Assembly (NCBI GenBank): GCA_937892135.1
Contig: CALAUK010000142.1
Coordinates: 1 to 10,513, forward strand
Reading direction: 5' to 3'
Length of the DNA stretch: 10,513 nucleotides
Origin: an uncultured Clostridia bacterium
Lineage (GTDB): Bacteria; Bacillota; Clostridia; UBA1381; UMGS1253
Numbering within the stretch: the stretch's first letter is position 1; each line of letters begins with the position of its first letter. The position numbers were made by a program, and so were the translations under genes. The notes beneath the pieces were generated by a model. The model saw only the letters and a list, made by a program, of their open reading frames with translations, had not been told where the DNA came from and searched no databases. Positions 1 to 6,645 of this stretch are shown one piece after another.

Positions 1-32
1 ATTTTTTGTTTTGTATTATTCATTTTTCATTA

Positions 33-90
33 TTCACTATTCATTATTCATTAAGATGTCAGGATTTTTAAATGAATAATGAATGATGAA
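33..90. repeat. Imperfect inverted repeat built from ATTCATT-like units
   Basis: Arm 33-52 is the reverse complement of arm 71-90 at 18 of 20 positions, separated by an 18-base spacer (53-70). The arms are made of short tandem TTCATTA-type units, and similar units continue to the left (about 18-32) and around 103-119. As RNA it could form a long AT-only stem, but no T-tract follows, so it is not an obvious terminator. It lies just upstream of the four-helix-bundle gene. It may be a remnant end of an inserted element or simply low-complexity intergenic repeat; the sequence does not decide. Confidence 0.6.
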
Positions 91-119
91 ACCGCTTTCT
101 GCTGATGAATAATTAATAA

Positions 120-148
120 TTGCTTTTATCTGAAAACAATGCTATAAT
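120..148 (+). promoter_or_regulatory. Sigma-A-type promoter with extended -10 for the four-helix-bundle gene
   Basis: A perfect TATAAT lies at 143-148, preceded by TGC (140-142), which makes an extended -10. A weak -35, TTGCTT (120-125), sits exactly 17 bases upstream. Transcription would start near 155, leaving a leader of only about 10 nt before the ATG at 166, so the GGTGAT at 155-160 would be a marginal ribosome-binding site at the very 5' end. The match is by eye. Confidence 0.6.
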
Positions 149-165
149 ATTTTTGGTGATAAAAA

Positions 166-522
166 ATGAAAGAAAATGTTTTAATTGATAAATCAATAAC
201 CTTTGCTGCACGAATCATAAAATTGCAAAAGTTTCTTGTTAAAGAAAAAAAGGAAACGATTATATCCAAACAAATAGTCAGAAGCGGAACAAGTATAGGC
301 GCAAACATAAACGAGGCAAACTATGGCCAAAGCAAAGCTGATTTTATTGCTAAATTGCATATATCACTAAAAGAAACCGCTGAAACAGAGTATTGGTTAA
401 GATTGATTGTAGAAGCAGAATTGTTGTCTTGCAAAGAAATTGACCCTTTATTAAAAGATTGCCTTGAAATTAAAAGACTGCTTATTTCCTCAATTAACAC
501 AGCAAAGAAAAATCAAAGCTAA
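166..522 (+). CDS. Four-helix-bundle protein (S23 / 23S rRNA intervening-sequence / Avd-like family)
   Basis: This 118-residue, helix-rich, basic protein has no signal peptide or membrane segment. The central block is typical of the S23/IVS four-helix-bundle family: SGTSIGANINEA (about residues 41-52), then SKADFIAKLHISLKETAETEYWL in pieces (about 56-78), and a C-terminal helix after the LLSCKEIDPL turn. Family length is usually about 115-125 residues, so the gene looks complete. Relatives are encoded in intervening sequences of 23S rRNA genes, in diversity-generating retroelements (as Avd, which partners the reverse transcriptase), and often as lone genes of unknown role. No rRNA, reverse transcriptase or variable repeat is seen here, so this copy looks solitary. 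It has its own extended -10 promoter upstream and converges on dnaJ across a shared terminator. The flanking inverted repeat suggests acquisition, but this is inference. The family call is firm; the function is unknown. Confidence 0.85.
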   Translation: MKENVLIDKSITFAARIIKLQKFLVKEKKETIISKQIVRSGTSIGANINEANYGQSKADFIAKLHISLKETAETEYWLRLIVEAELLSCKEIDPLLKDCLEIKRLLISSINTAKKNQS

Positions 523-525
523 CTC

Positions 526-553
526 AAAAAAAGAGAGCTTTCGCTCTCTTTTT
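526..553 (-). terminator. Intrinsic terminator of the hrcA-dnaJ operon, usable from both sides
   Basis: The core stem GAGAGC/GCTCTC (533-538 with 543-548) is extended by A-T pairs. On the minus strand the loop is GAAA (a GNRA tetraloop) and seven U follow the stem, a near-ideal terminator 9 bases past the dnaJ stop. On the plus strand the loop is TTTC followed by five T, so it can also end the four-helix-bundle transcript, whose stop codon is only 3 bases upstream. The heat-shock operon therefore appears to end at dnaJ rather than continuing into prmA as in Bacillus subtilis. Confidence 0.9.
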
Positions 554-561
554 CTTATATC

Positions 562-1713
562 TTATTTCTTCTTAAATTTATTAATCAAATCAAAAAACTT
601 ATTTTTAGCCTGATTGTTTCCATTATCAAGCTTGTCAAATTCTCTTAAAAGCTCTTTTTGTTTTTCGTTTAAGCCACGGGGAACTTCAACGTTTACCTTA
701 ACATACTGGTCGCCTCTGCCTCTTGCCTGAAGATGCGGAATTCCCTTGCCCTTAAACTTAAACACTGTTCCCGTTTGTGTGCCCTCAGGAATTTTATACT
801 CAACCTCACCATCAAGTGTAGGAACTCTTAAAGTGTCACCCAAAGCTGCCGAAACAAAGCTTATCGGCATATCCAAAACAACGTCAAAACCACGTCTTGT
901 AAACACCTCGTGATTTAATATGCTTACTGTTACATATAAATCACCGTGAGGTCCGCCCTTTATGCCCGAGCTTCCCTCGCCCCTTATAGAAATTGTCTGA
1001 CCGTCATCTATTCCGGCAGGGATATTTATTTCAATCTTGCGCTGATGGCGAATCTGACCTGTTCCCTTACAGTCTGTGCAGGGCGTTTGTATAATTTCGC
1101 CCGAGCCATTACAATGGCTGCAAGTAGCCGTTGACTGAAAACTGCCGAAAGGAGTTCTCTGTACTGTTCTTACCTGACCGCTTCCGCCACAGGTCGTACA
1201 CTTAGTTGCGCTTGTTCCGGGCTTTGCCTTGCTTCCGTTACAGGTTTTACAGGTTTCCATTCTGTGAACAGTAACCTCTTTTTTAACGCCAAACGCCGCC
1301 TCTTCAAAGGTGATTGTAATATCCTGCTGAATATCTTTTCCTTTTCTCGGTCCGTTTCTTCTTGCACTTTGCTGACTTCTTCCTCCAAAGCCGCCTCCAA
1401 AGAACGAATCGAATATATCACCCATATCAAAGCCGCCGAAACCGCCAAAGCCACCCGCTCCTGCGCCTGCGCCGAAATTCGGGTCAACACCTGCGTGGCC
1501 AAACTGGTCGTAGCGCTGTCTCTTGTCAGGGTCTTTTAAGACATCATAAGCCTCGTTTACCTCTTTAAACTTCTCCTCAGCCTCTTTTTCCTTGCCGGGA
1601 TTTAAGTCAGGATGGCATTTTTTAGCGGCTTGCCTGTATGCTTTTTTTATCTCATCGTCAGAAGCACCCTTTTGTATTCCAAGCACCTCATAATAATCTC
1701 TCTTTTCTGCCAC
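562..1713 (-). CDS. dnaJ: Chaperone protein DnaJ (Hsp40), type I
   Basis: DnaJ delivers unfolded proteins to DnaK and stimulates its ATPase. At 383 residues it has the full type I layout: J domain (about 4-70) with the HPD motif at 34-36; Gly/Phe-rich linker (about 78-112); zinc-binding domain with four Cys-rich repeats, CKTCNGSK (155), CTTCGGSG (172), CSHCNGSG (198) and CTDCKGTG (212); then the two beta-sandwich client-binding domains and a Lys-rich tail. All eight zinc cysteines are present; only the last Gly of repeat 1 is replaced by Lys. The start is GTG at 1713, supported by AGGAG (1722-1726) 8 bases upstream and by the normal N-terminus MAEKRDYYEVLG. It is the last gene of the operon, separated from dnaK by 70 bases that contain a perfect palindrome, and is followed by a strong terminator. 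Confidence 0.98.
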   Translation of the reverse strand: MAEKRDYYEVLGIQKGASDDEIKKAYRQAAKKCHPDLNPGKEKEAEEKFKEVNEAYDVLKDPDKRQRYDQFGHAGVDPNFGAGAGAGGFGGFGGFDMGDIFDSFFGGGFGGRSQQSARRNGPRKGKDIQQDITITFEEAAFGVKKEVTVHRMETCKTCNGSKAKPGTSATKCTTCGGSGQVRTVQRTPFGSFQSTATCSHCNGSGEIIQTPCTDCKGTGQIRHQRKIEINIPAGIDDGQTISIRGEGSSGIKGGPHGDLYVTVSILNHEVFTRRGFDVVLDMPISFVSAALGDTLRVPTLDGEVEYKIPEGTQTGTVFKFKGKGIPHLQARGRGDQYVKVNVEVPRGLNEKQKELLREFDKLDNGNNQAKNKFFDLINKFKKK

Positions 1714-1740
1714 TTTACATACTCCTCTTTTACTGGGAAA

Positions 1741-1774
1741 TGCTTAAGACAGAAACACCTTTCTGTCTTAAGCA
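1741..1774 (-). other. Perfect 15-bp stem-loop in the dnaK-dnaJ intergenic region
   Basis: TGCTTAAGACAGAAA (1741-1755) is the exact reverse complement of 1760-1774, around a 4-base loop (GGTG in the mRNA sense). The structure starts 9 bases after the dnaK stop and ends about 15 bases before the dnaJ ribosome-binding site. In the direction of transcription the next bases are TTTCCCAG, with no U-run, so it is not a normal intrinsic terminator. It more likely acts as an mRNA 3'-end barrier or processing site that sets different dnaK and dnaJ transcript levels. That role is inferred. Confidence 0.75.
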
Positions 1775-1783
1775 CAATTAAAC

Positions 1784-3610
1784 TTAGTTATCCTCGTCAA
1801 CAACATTGTAGTCGGCATCAACAGTATTGTCAAAGCCTGCTCCGCCCTGAGCCTCTGCTCCAGGCGCACCCTGAGGATTAGCCTGAGCGTAAACCTTCTG
1901 CATAATCTCATTAAGCTTGTTAGTTAAATCCTCTGTTGCATTTTTCATATTCTCTGTGCTGTTTGATGCGATAGCGTCCTTAAGTGCCTTGATTTTCTCT
2001 TCTGCCGCACTCTTGTCGTTAGGATCAAGCTTGTCGCCAACATCCTTTAGAGCTTTTTCGCTCTGGTAAACCATAGCGTCTGCATTGTTTCTTATTTCAG
2101 CTTCTTCTTTTTTAGCCTTATCTTCAGCTGCAAACTGCTCTGCCTCTTTTACTGCCTTATCGATTTCCTCATCAGAAAGATTTGAGCTTGCTGTGATTGT
2201 GATATCCTGCTCATTGCCTGTTCCCAAATCCTTTGCTGAAACGTGAACGATACCGTTTCTGTCGATATCAAATGTAACTTCAATCTGCGGAACGCCTCTG
2301 GGTGCGGGAGGAATATCATTAAGCGAAAATCTTCCCAATGTCTTATTATATGCCGCCATATCACGCTCGCCCTGAAGCACGTGAATTTCAACACTTGTCT
2401 GATTGTCTGCAGCTGTTGAGAACACCTGCTTTTTCTGAACGGGGATTGTTGTGTTTCTTTCAATTAGTCTCGTGCAAACGCCGCCAAGAGTTTCAAGACC
2501 CAATGAAAGCGGAGTAACGTCTAATAGAAGAAGGTCTTTTACGTCGCCGCCAAGAACGCCGCCCTGAATAGCCGCACCGATTGCAACACACTCGTCGGGG
2601 TTAATGCCGTTGTCAGGCTCTTTACCGACAATCTTTCTTACTGCTTCCTGAACTGCGGGGATTCTTGAAGAACCACCAACCATCAATACCTTTGCAATAT
2701 CATTTGCACTAACACCTGCATCACGCATAGCGTTTCTAACAGGCTCCATTGTGTTTTCAACCAAAGAAGCTGTTAGCTCGTCAAACTTAGCACGGCTAAG
2801 TGTTATATCAAGATGCTTAGGACCTGTCTGGTCTGCAGAAATAAAGGGAAGATTGATGTTTGTGCTTGTTACGCCTGAAAGCTCAATTTTAGCTTTCTCT
2901 GCAGCTTCCTTAAGTCTCTGCATAGCCATTTTGTCAGCTCTTAAGTCAATTCCTGTATCTTTTTTAAACTCGTCTGCAAGGTAGTTCATAACCTTTTCGT
3001 CAAAATCGTCACCGCCAAGACGGTTGTTACCGCTTGTTGCTAAAACTTCAAATGTTCCGTCGCCGATTTCAAGGATAGATACGTCAAAAGTACCACCGCC
3101 AAGGTCATATACCATAATCTTGTGGTCTGTATCTGTTCCAAGGCCGTAAGCCAAAGCAGCTGCAGTAGGCTCGTTTATAATACGAAGCACTTCAAGGCCT
3201 GCAATCTTACCTGCATCCTTTGTTGCCTGACGCTGTGAGTCAGAAAAATATGCAGGAACTGTGATAACTGCCTGAGAAACAGTCTCGCCAAGATAACGCT
3301 CAGCATCAGCCTTTAGCTTCTGTAAAATCATCGCTGAAACCTCTGTGGGAGAATATGTTTTGTCTCCTAAAGACACCTTCTTATCTGTACCCATATCACG
3401 CTTTATAGAAATAATTGTGTCGTCAGGGTTTGTGATTGCCTGTCTCTTTGCAACCTGACCAACAAGTCTTTCGCCGCTCTTTGTTAGTGCAACAACAGAG
3501 GGAGTTGTTCTGTTACCTTCAGGATTAGGAATTACAACAGGCTCGCCGTTTTCCATAACAGCCACACATGAGTTTGTTGTACCCAAGTCAATACCAATAA
3601 TCTTTGCCAT
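1784..3610 (-). CDS. dnaK: Molecular chaperone DnaK (Hsp70)
   Basis: DnaK is the ATP-dependent chaperone of the cytoplasm, cycling with DnaJ and the exchange factor GrpE. The 608-residue product has the ATPase domain with phosphate-1 motif IGIDLGTTNS (5-14), phosphate-2 DLGGGTFDVS (169-178) and adenosine motif VGGSSR (311-316). The interdomain linker is DVKDLLLLDV (356-365), followed by the substrate-binding domain, the helical lid and an acidic tail ending VVDEDN. After IIKRDMG-type sequence at about 67-85 it lacks the roughly two dozen residues found there in E. coli DnaK, as is usual for Gram-positive homologues. The ATG at 3610 is supported by a perfect AGGAGG (3621-3626) with 10-base spacing. 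It lies 46 bases after grpE with no terminator between, and is controlled with the operon through CIRCE/HrcA. Confidence 0.99.
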   Translation of the reverse strand: MAKIIGIDLGTTNSCVAVMENGEPVVIPNPEGNRTTPSVVALTKSGERLVGQVAKRQAITNPDDTIISIKRDMGTDKKVSLGDKTYSPTEVSAMILQKLKADAERYLGETVSQAVITVPAYFSDSQRQATKDAGKIAGLEVLRIINEPTAAALAYGLGTDTDHKIMVYDLGGGTFDVSILEIGDGTFEVLATSGNNRLGGDDFDEKVMNYLADEFKKDTGIDLRADKMAMQRLKEAAEKAKIELSGVTSTNINLPFISADQTGPKHLDITLSRAKFDELTASLVENTMEPVRNAMRDAGVSANDIAKVLMVGGSSRIPAVQEAVRKIVGKEPDNGINPDECVAIGAAIQGGVLGGDVKDLLLLDVTPLSLGLETLGGVCTRLIERNTTIPVQKKQVFSTAADNQTSVEIHVLQGERDMAAYNKTLGRFSLNDIPPAPRGVPQIEVTFDIDRNGIVHVSAKDLGTGNEQDITITASSNLSDEEIDKAVKEAEQFAAEDKAKKEEAEIRNNADAMVYQSEKALKDVGDKLDPNDKSAAEEKIKALKDAIASNSTENMKNATEDLTNKLNEIMQKVYAQANPQGAPGAEAQGGAGFDNTVDADYNVVDEDN

Positions 3611-3656
3611 AATAAATTTGCCTCCTAAAATATATAATGTAATAATTTATTTTAAA

Positions 3657-4199
3657 TTAATTTGCTACCTTAACCATACTGTAACGGATTACGCGGTCTT
3701 TTGTCTTGTAACCCTTTACAAATTCTTCGCAAACTTCGTTTTCGCCATAGCTTTCATCGTCTATATGCATAACTGCATTATGAAAATTTGCATCAAATTT
3801 TTCGCCTACTGCCAGAATCGGCTCAACACCAAGCTTTTCAAAAACCTCTTTTGTCATCTTGTTTATAAGCTCAATTCCCTCGTAAACATCAGACGCCGAA
3901 GACGCATCTTTTCCCATAATCTCCGCTCTTTCCACGCTGTCTATAACAGGCAGAAGCTTTTCAACCGTGTCAGCAACAGAGCGAGAATAAAGCTCATCTT
4001 TTTCTCTTTGTGTTCTCTGCTGATAATTTTTATATTCAGCAGCAAGGCGAAGATATTTTTCCTCAAGCTCTAAAAACTTTTTCTCAAAGTCCTCGCTCGG
4101 CGGAGTAACCTCTTCTGTTATAATTTCTTCTTCGTTTATTATTTCTTCATTGGCTTTCTTTTCCTTTGCCAAATCACTCACTACCTTTCTCTTCCTCAT
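3657..4199 (-). CDS. grpE: Nucleotide exchange factor GrpE
   Basis: GrpE works as a dimer that releases ADP from DnaK and can act as a thermosensor. The 180-residue protein begins with an acidic, low-complexity segment rich in Glu. A long coiled-coil helix follows (about 40-85, FLELEEKYLRLAAEYKNYQQ and onward), and the C-terminal beta domain carries GVEPILAVGEKFDANFHNAV and the closing GYKTKDRVIRYSMVKV block typical of the family. The start is uncertain. ATG at 4199 overlaps hrcA by 26 bases and has almost no ribosome-binding site. An in-frame GTG at 4181 (codon 7) overlaps hrcA by 8 bases and has AGGAAG (4191-4196) at 9-base spacing, so a 174-residue product is at least as likely. The overlap implies translational coupling to hrcA. 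Confidence 0.97.
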   Translation of the reverse strand: MRKRKVVSDLAKEKKANEEIINEEEIITEEVTPPSEDFEKKFLELEEKYLRLAAEYKNYQQRTQREKDELYSRSVADTVEKLLPVIDSVERAEIMGKDASSASDVYEGIELINKMTKEVFEKLGVEPILAVGEKFDANFHNAVMHIDDESYGENEVCEEFVKGYKTKDRVIRYSMVKVAN

Positions 4200-5220
4200 A
4201 AAGCTCGTCTATAATTCCGTCCATGCTCTTAGCTATAAAGTCAAGAGATGACACAACCTTTGCATAATCCATTCTAGTTGGACCAACAATACCGATTTTT
4301 CCAATCGTATGTCCATCGCGCATGTACTTTGCCGTAACTATCGATGCACCTTTCATCTCGTCAAGCTCGTTTTCGTTTCCGATAGTTATTTTAATTCCGC
4401 TGTCGCCCGCGCCCGAGTCAATGGCTTTTTTAAGGCTTTCCTTGTTATCTAAAAGCTCTAAAAACTTTCTCGCCTCGCCAATATCTTTATACTCGGGATG
4501 AGTAAATATGCTCTTTCTTCCCGAAACATAAACCTCCGAACCGTCAAGCTCGCTTATGCTCTGATGGATAAACTCTAAAATAGGCATTAAAACTCCCGGG
4601 TCAACCCCAAGCCTTTTTTGAACATCATTTATAATGGTAAGGTTGATTTCTTCAAGCGTAAGTCCCGTAAGCCTTTCGTTTAAAACCTCAGATAAACGCC
4701 TTAGCGAAACCTCGTCGGAAGTAACATTTATAAGCTGATTTTTTATTATTCCCTCGCTTGTTACCAAAACCAAAAGCGCCGATTTTTCATCAACCCTCAC
4801 AAGCTCAAAATGTTTAATAAAAGACTTTTTAAGCTCAGGAGTTACCGCAACCGCCGTATAGCTCGTTAATTGCGACACAATATCGCTTGCCTGGCGCATA
4901 AGCTTGTCAAGCTGAAGTATTCCTGCCGTAAACAGTCTTCTTAGCTTAACGGCATCCGCCATTGCCATATCGTAGCTGTTCATAAGCTCATTTACATAAA
5001 ATCTGTATCCTAAGTCGGTCGGAACTCTTCCCGCCGAAGTATGCGGCGAAATAAGATAGCCCATATCCTCAAGGTCCGCCATTTCATTTCTCACCGTCGC
5101 ACTTGAAAGCCCCATATCGTCTCGCTTGGCAATCGTTCTTGAACCGATAGGCTCAGCGTTAACTATATAATCTTCAATTATAGCCTGCAAAATCCGCCTT
5201 TTTCTCTCGCCCAGCTCCAC
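4174..5220 (-). CDS. hrcA: Heat-inducible transcription repressor HrcA
   Basis: HrcA binds CIRCE operators and represses class I heat-shock genes; its activity depends on GroEL in studied bacteria. The 348-residue product has an N-terminal winged helix-turn-helix (about 3-75) with family blocks ERKRRILQAIIEDYI, EPIGSRTIA, LSSATVRNEMADLE and GYLISPHTSAGRVPTD. The GAF-like and dimerisation regions follow, ending in IGIVGPTRMDYAKVVSSLDFI. The start is GTG at 5220, with AAAGGGGG (5230-5237) 9 bases upstream; the N-terminus MELGERKRRIL aligns with the family. It is the first gene of the operon, and the CIRCE element lies in its own leader, so it is autoregulated. No groES/groEL is present in the window. 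Confidence 0.98.
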   Translation of the reverse strand: MELGERKRRILQAIIEDYIVNAEPIGSRTIAKRDDMGLSSATVRNEMADLEDMGYLISPHTSAGRVPTDLGYRFYVNELMNSYDMAMADAVKLRRLFTAGILQLDKLMRQASDIVSQLTSYTAVAVTPELKKSFIKHFELVRVDEKSALLVLVTSEGIIKNQLINVTSDEVSLRRLSEVLNERLTGLTLEEINLTIINDVQKRLGVDPGVLMPILEFIHQSISELDGSEVYVSGRKSIFTHPEYKDIGEARKFLELLDNKESLKKAIDSGAGDSGIKITIGNENELDEMKGASIVTAKYMRDGHTIGKIGIVGPTRMDYAKVVSSLDFIAKSMDGIIDELYEEEKGSE

Positions 5221-5247
5221 AATAAAGCGCCCCCTTTCAGCACGTTA

Positions 5248-5274
5248 TTAGCACTCTTCTCATTTGAGTGCTAA
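5248..5274 (-). promoter_or_regulatory. CIRCE operator (HrcA-binding site)
   Basis: TTAGCACTC (5248-5256), a 9-base spacer and GAGTGCTAA (5266-5274) match the CIRCE consensus (9-9-9) with no mismatch. The site begins about 5 bases downstream of the predicted transcription start of the hrcA operon, so it lies in both the initially transcribed DNA and the 5' end of the mRNA, the usual position for HrcA control. Confidence 0.98.
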
Positions 5275-5285
5275 TCTCAAATAAT

Positions 5286-5314
5286 AAGATACCACTTTCC
5301 TCAGCTTTTGTCAA
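5286..5314 (-). promoter_or_regulatory. Sigma-A promoter of the hrcA-grpE-dnaK-dnaJ operon
   Basis: On the minus strand a perfect TTGACA (5309-5314) is followed after exactly 17 bases by TATCTT (5286-5291). The start would be near 5279, just before CIRCE, giving a leader of about 60 nt to the hrcA GTG. Housekeeping promoter plus CIRCE is the class I heat-shock arrangement. Confidence 0.9.
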
Positions 5315-5374
5315 GCAATATTTTCATTTTTTATCATATTTAACCGTTTGTTTACAATTGTTCACAATAAGGAC

Positions 5375-5414
5375 AAAAAAGGCACAAAATACAAATGTAT
5401 TCTATGCCTTTTTT
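5375..5414 (-). terminator. Intrinsic terminator after the MFS gene
   Basis: In minus-strand RNA, GGCAUAGAAUAC (5397-5408) pairs completely with 5381-5392, with two G-U wobbles, around a 4-base loop. Six U follow (5375-5380), and a run of A before the stem can extend it. On the plus strand the wobbles become C-A mismatches, so it is oriented for the minus strand. It begins directly after the MFS stop codon and separates this cluster from the hrcA promoter. Confidence 0.9.
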
Positions 5415-5416
5415 GG

Positions 5417-6643
5417 TTATTTATGCGAAAGTCTCTTCCTTATAATAATTATAACGGGGCACATCACCAAAGGGAAAACGGCTATAAATAAAAGTCCCGT
5501 TTTAAGTCCAATTTCTCTTATGTCTCCGCCTGATAAAAACATTGGTATAACCTTATTTTCAACTAAAGACGAAATATTGCCCACAAGTGTCGGTCCCGCT
5601 GTGCAGCCAACATCTCCTGCAAATGCAAGAAGCGCAAACATACCCGCTCCGGCGTTTTTAAAAGTTTCTGCAGCAAAGCTGTATGTTCCCGGCCACATAA
5701 GTCCCACACTAAGACCGCACATAACACATCCAAAGAGCGACAAAACGGGATTTTTTGAAAGTGCGGCAATAAGATATGATATTACACACATTACTGCGCT
5801 TAAAATAAGTCCGTTACACGTTTTAAACTTTCCTGCCTTTATCCCCCAGAAAGTTCTTGAAATTCCCATTAAAAGCGCAAACATACAAGTTCCGAAGATA
5901 TCTCCCATGGATTTGTCTATTTTAAGTCCGGCTTCCGCAAAAAAGCTTACCCACTGCGCCATAGCAAGCTCTGCCGCCCCCGCGCAAAGCATTAAAATCA
6001 AAAATGCAAAAAACAGCTTGCTTGTTATAAGCTTTTTTATGCTCATCTTCTTTTCTTCGCTCACAAGGCTCCACATAGGCACTTTCAGAAGAAGAAAGAA
6101 ATTAACCAAAGGCAAGGCTGCCCATATAAGACATACATATCTCCAGTTTGAAATACCGAAAAACGCAAAAAATATGGTAGAAAAAAGAACAACTCCAACC
6201 TGTCCCCAGCAGTAAAAGGAATGAAGAAGGCTCATTTTAAGGTTTTTCTTATCTCCCGGAATAGCCTCAACAACAGGACTTATAACAACCTCTAAAAGTC
6301 CGCCGCCAACTGCACTTATAACCGTTGCAATCAAAATGCCCGTGTATGCATCAGGAAAAATATGCGGAAAAACTCCAAGCCCGCTAAGGCCTATAAAAGC
6401 AAATATATGAGCAAGACATACGCTTTTTCTGTATCCAAGATAGTCAACATATCTTGCGGCTATAAGGTCTGTTACAATCTGCGTAAAAAAGTTTATAAAA
6501 ATAATAAGACCTATTTTCTCAAGCGAAATATCAAACTCATTTTGAAATGTCACAAACAAAAGGGGTGCAAGATTGTTTACGATAGCCTGAATAACATAGC
6601 CCGTAAAGCTTGCAATCATTGTATGTTTAGCCGTAAATCTCAT
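5417..6643 (-). CDS. MFS transporter, substrate unknown
   Basis: This is a 408-residue integral membrane protein of the major facilitator superfamily, with about 12 hydrophobic segments and a loop of charged residues near the middle (SEEKKMSIKK, about 195-204) dividing two six-helix halves. A motif-A-like loop between helices 2 and 3 reads ARYVDYLGYRKS (about 63-74), with the Asp, Gly and Arg/Lys expected. The overall pattern (GGGLLEVVISPVVEAIPG, LLHSFYCWGQVG, SVGLMWPGTYSFAAE) recalls sugar-permease-like MFS proteins, but I cannot name a substrate. The ATG at 6643 has GAGG 7 bases upstream, inside the last codons of the ComB-like gene. Only 2 bases separate the two genes, so they are almost certainly co-transcribed and translationally coupled. 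A strong terminator follows at once. Direction of transport is not visible. Confidence 0.9.
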   Translation of the reverse strand: MRFTAKHTMIASFTGYVIQAIVNNLAPLLFVTFQNEFDISLEKIGLIIFINFFTQIVTDLIAARYVDYLGYRKSVCLAHIFAFIGLSGLGVFPHIFPDAYTGILIATVISAVGGGLLEVVISPVVEAIPGDKKNLKMSLLHSFYCWGQVGVVLFSTIFFAFFGISNWRYVCLIWAALPLVNFFLLLKVPMWSLVSEEKKMSIKKLITSKLFFAFLILMLCAGAAELAMAQWVSFFAEAGLKIDKSMGDIFGTCMFALLMGISRTFWGIKAGKFKTCNGLILSAVMCVISYLIAALSKNPVLSLFGCVMCGLSVGLMWPGTYSFAAETFKNAGAGMFALLAFAGDVGCTAGPTLVGNISSLVENKVIPMFLSGGDIREIGLKTGLLFIAVFPLVMCPVIIIIRKRLSHK

Positions 6644-6645
6644 TT

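Noticed and set aside
1..522. Diversity-generating retroelement or 23S rRNA intervening sequence around the four-helix-bundle gene
   Set aside because: No reverse transcriptase, template/variable repeat pair or rRNA sequence is visible in the window, so only the lone gene can be claimed.
946..1881. Several plus-strand open frames opposite dnaJ and dnaK
   Set aside because: They lie antisense to strongly conserved chaperone genes, have no family resemblance or ribosome-binding sites, and are explained by the coding strand.
3611..3656. Separate promoter for dnaK in the AT-rich grpE-dnaK spacer
   Set aside because: Some TATATT-like hexamers exist, but no partner -35 at a proper distance; such matches are expected by chance in sequence this AT-rich.
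3618..4073. Plus-strand 151-residue open frame opposite grpE
   Set aside because: Its composition is that of a reverse-complement shadow of grpE, with no domain pattern and no ribosome-binding site.
5268..6215. Plus-strand 315-residue open frame opposite the MFS gene and starting inside CIRCE
   Set aside because: It covers the hrcA promoter and a terminator and runs antisense to a clear 12-helix transporter; it has no recognisable domain.
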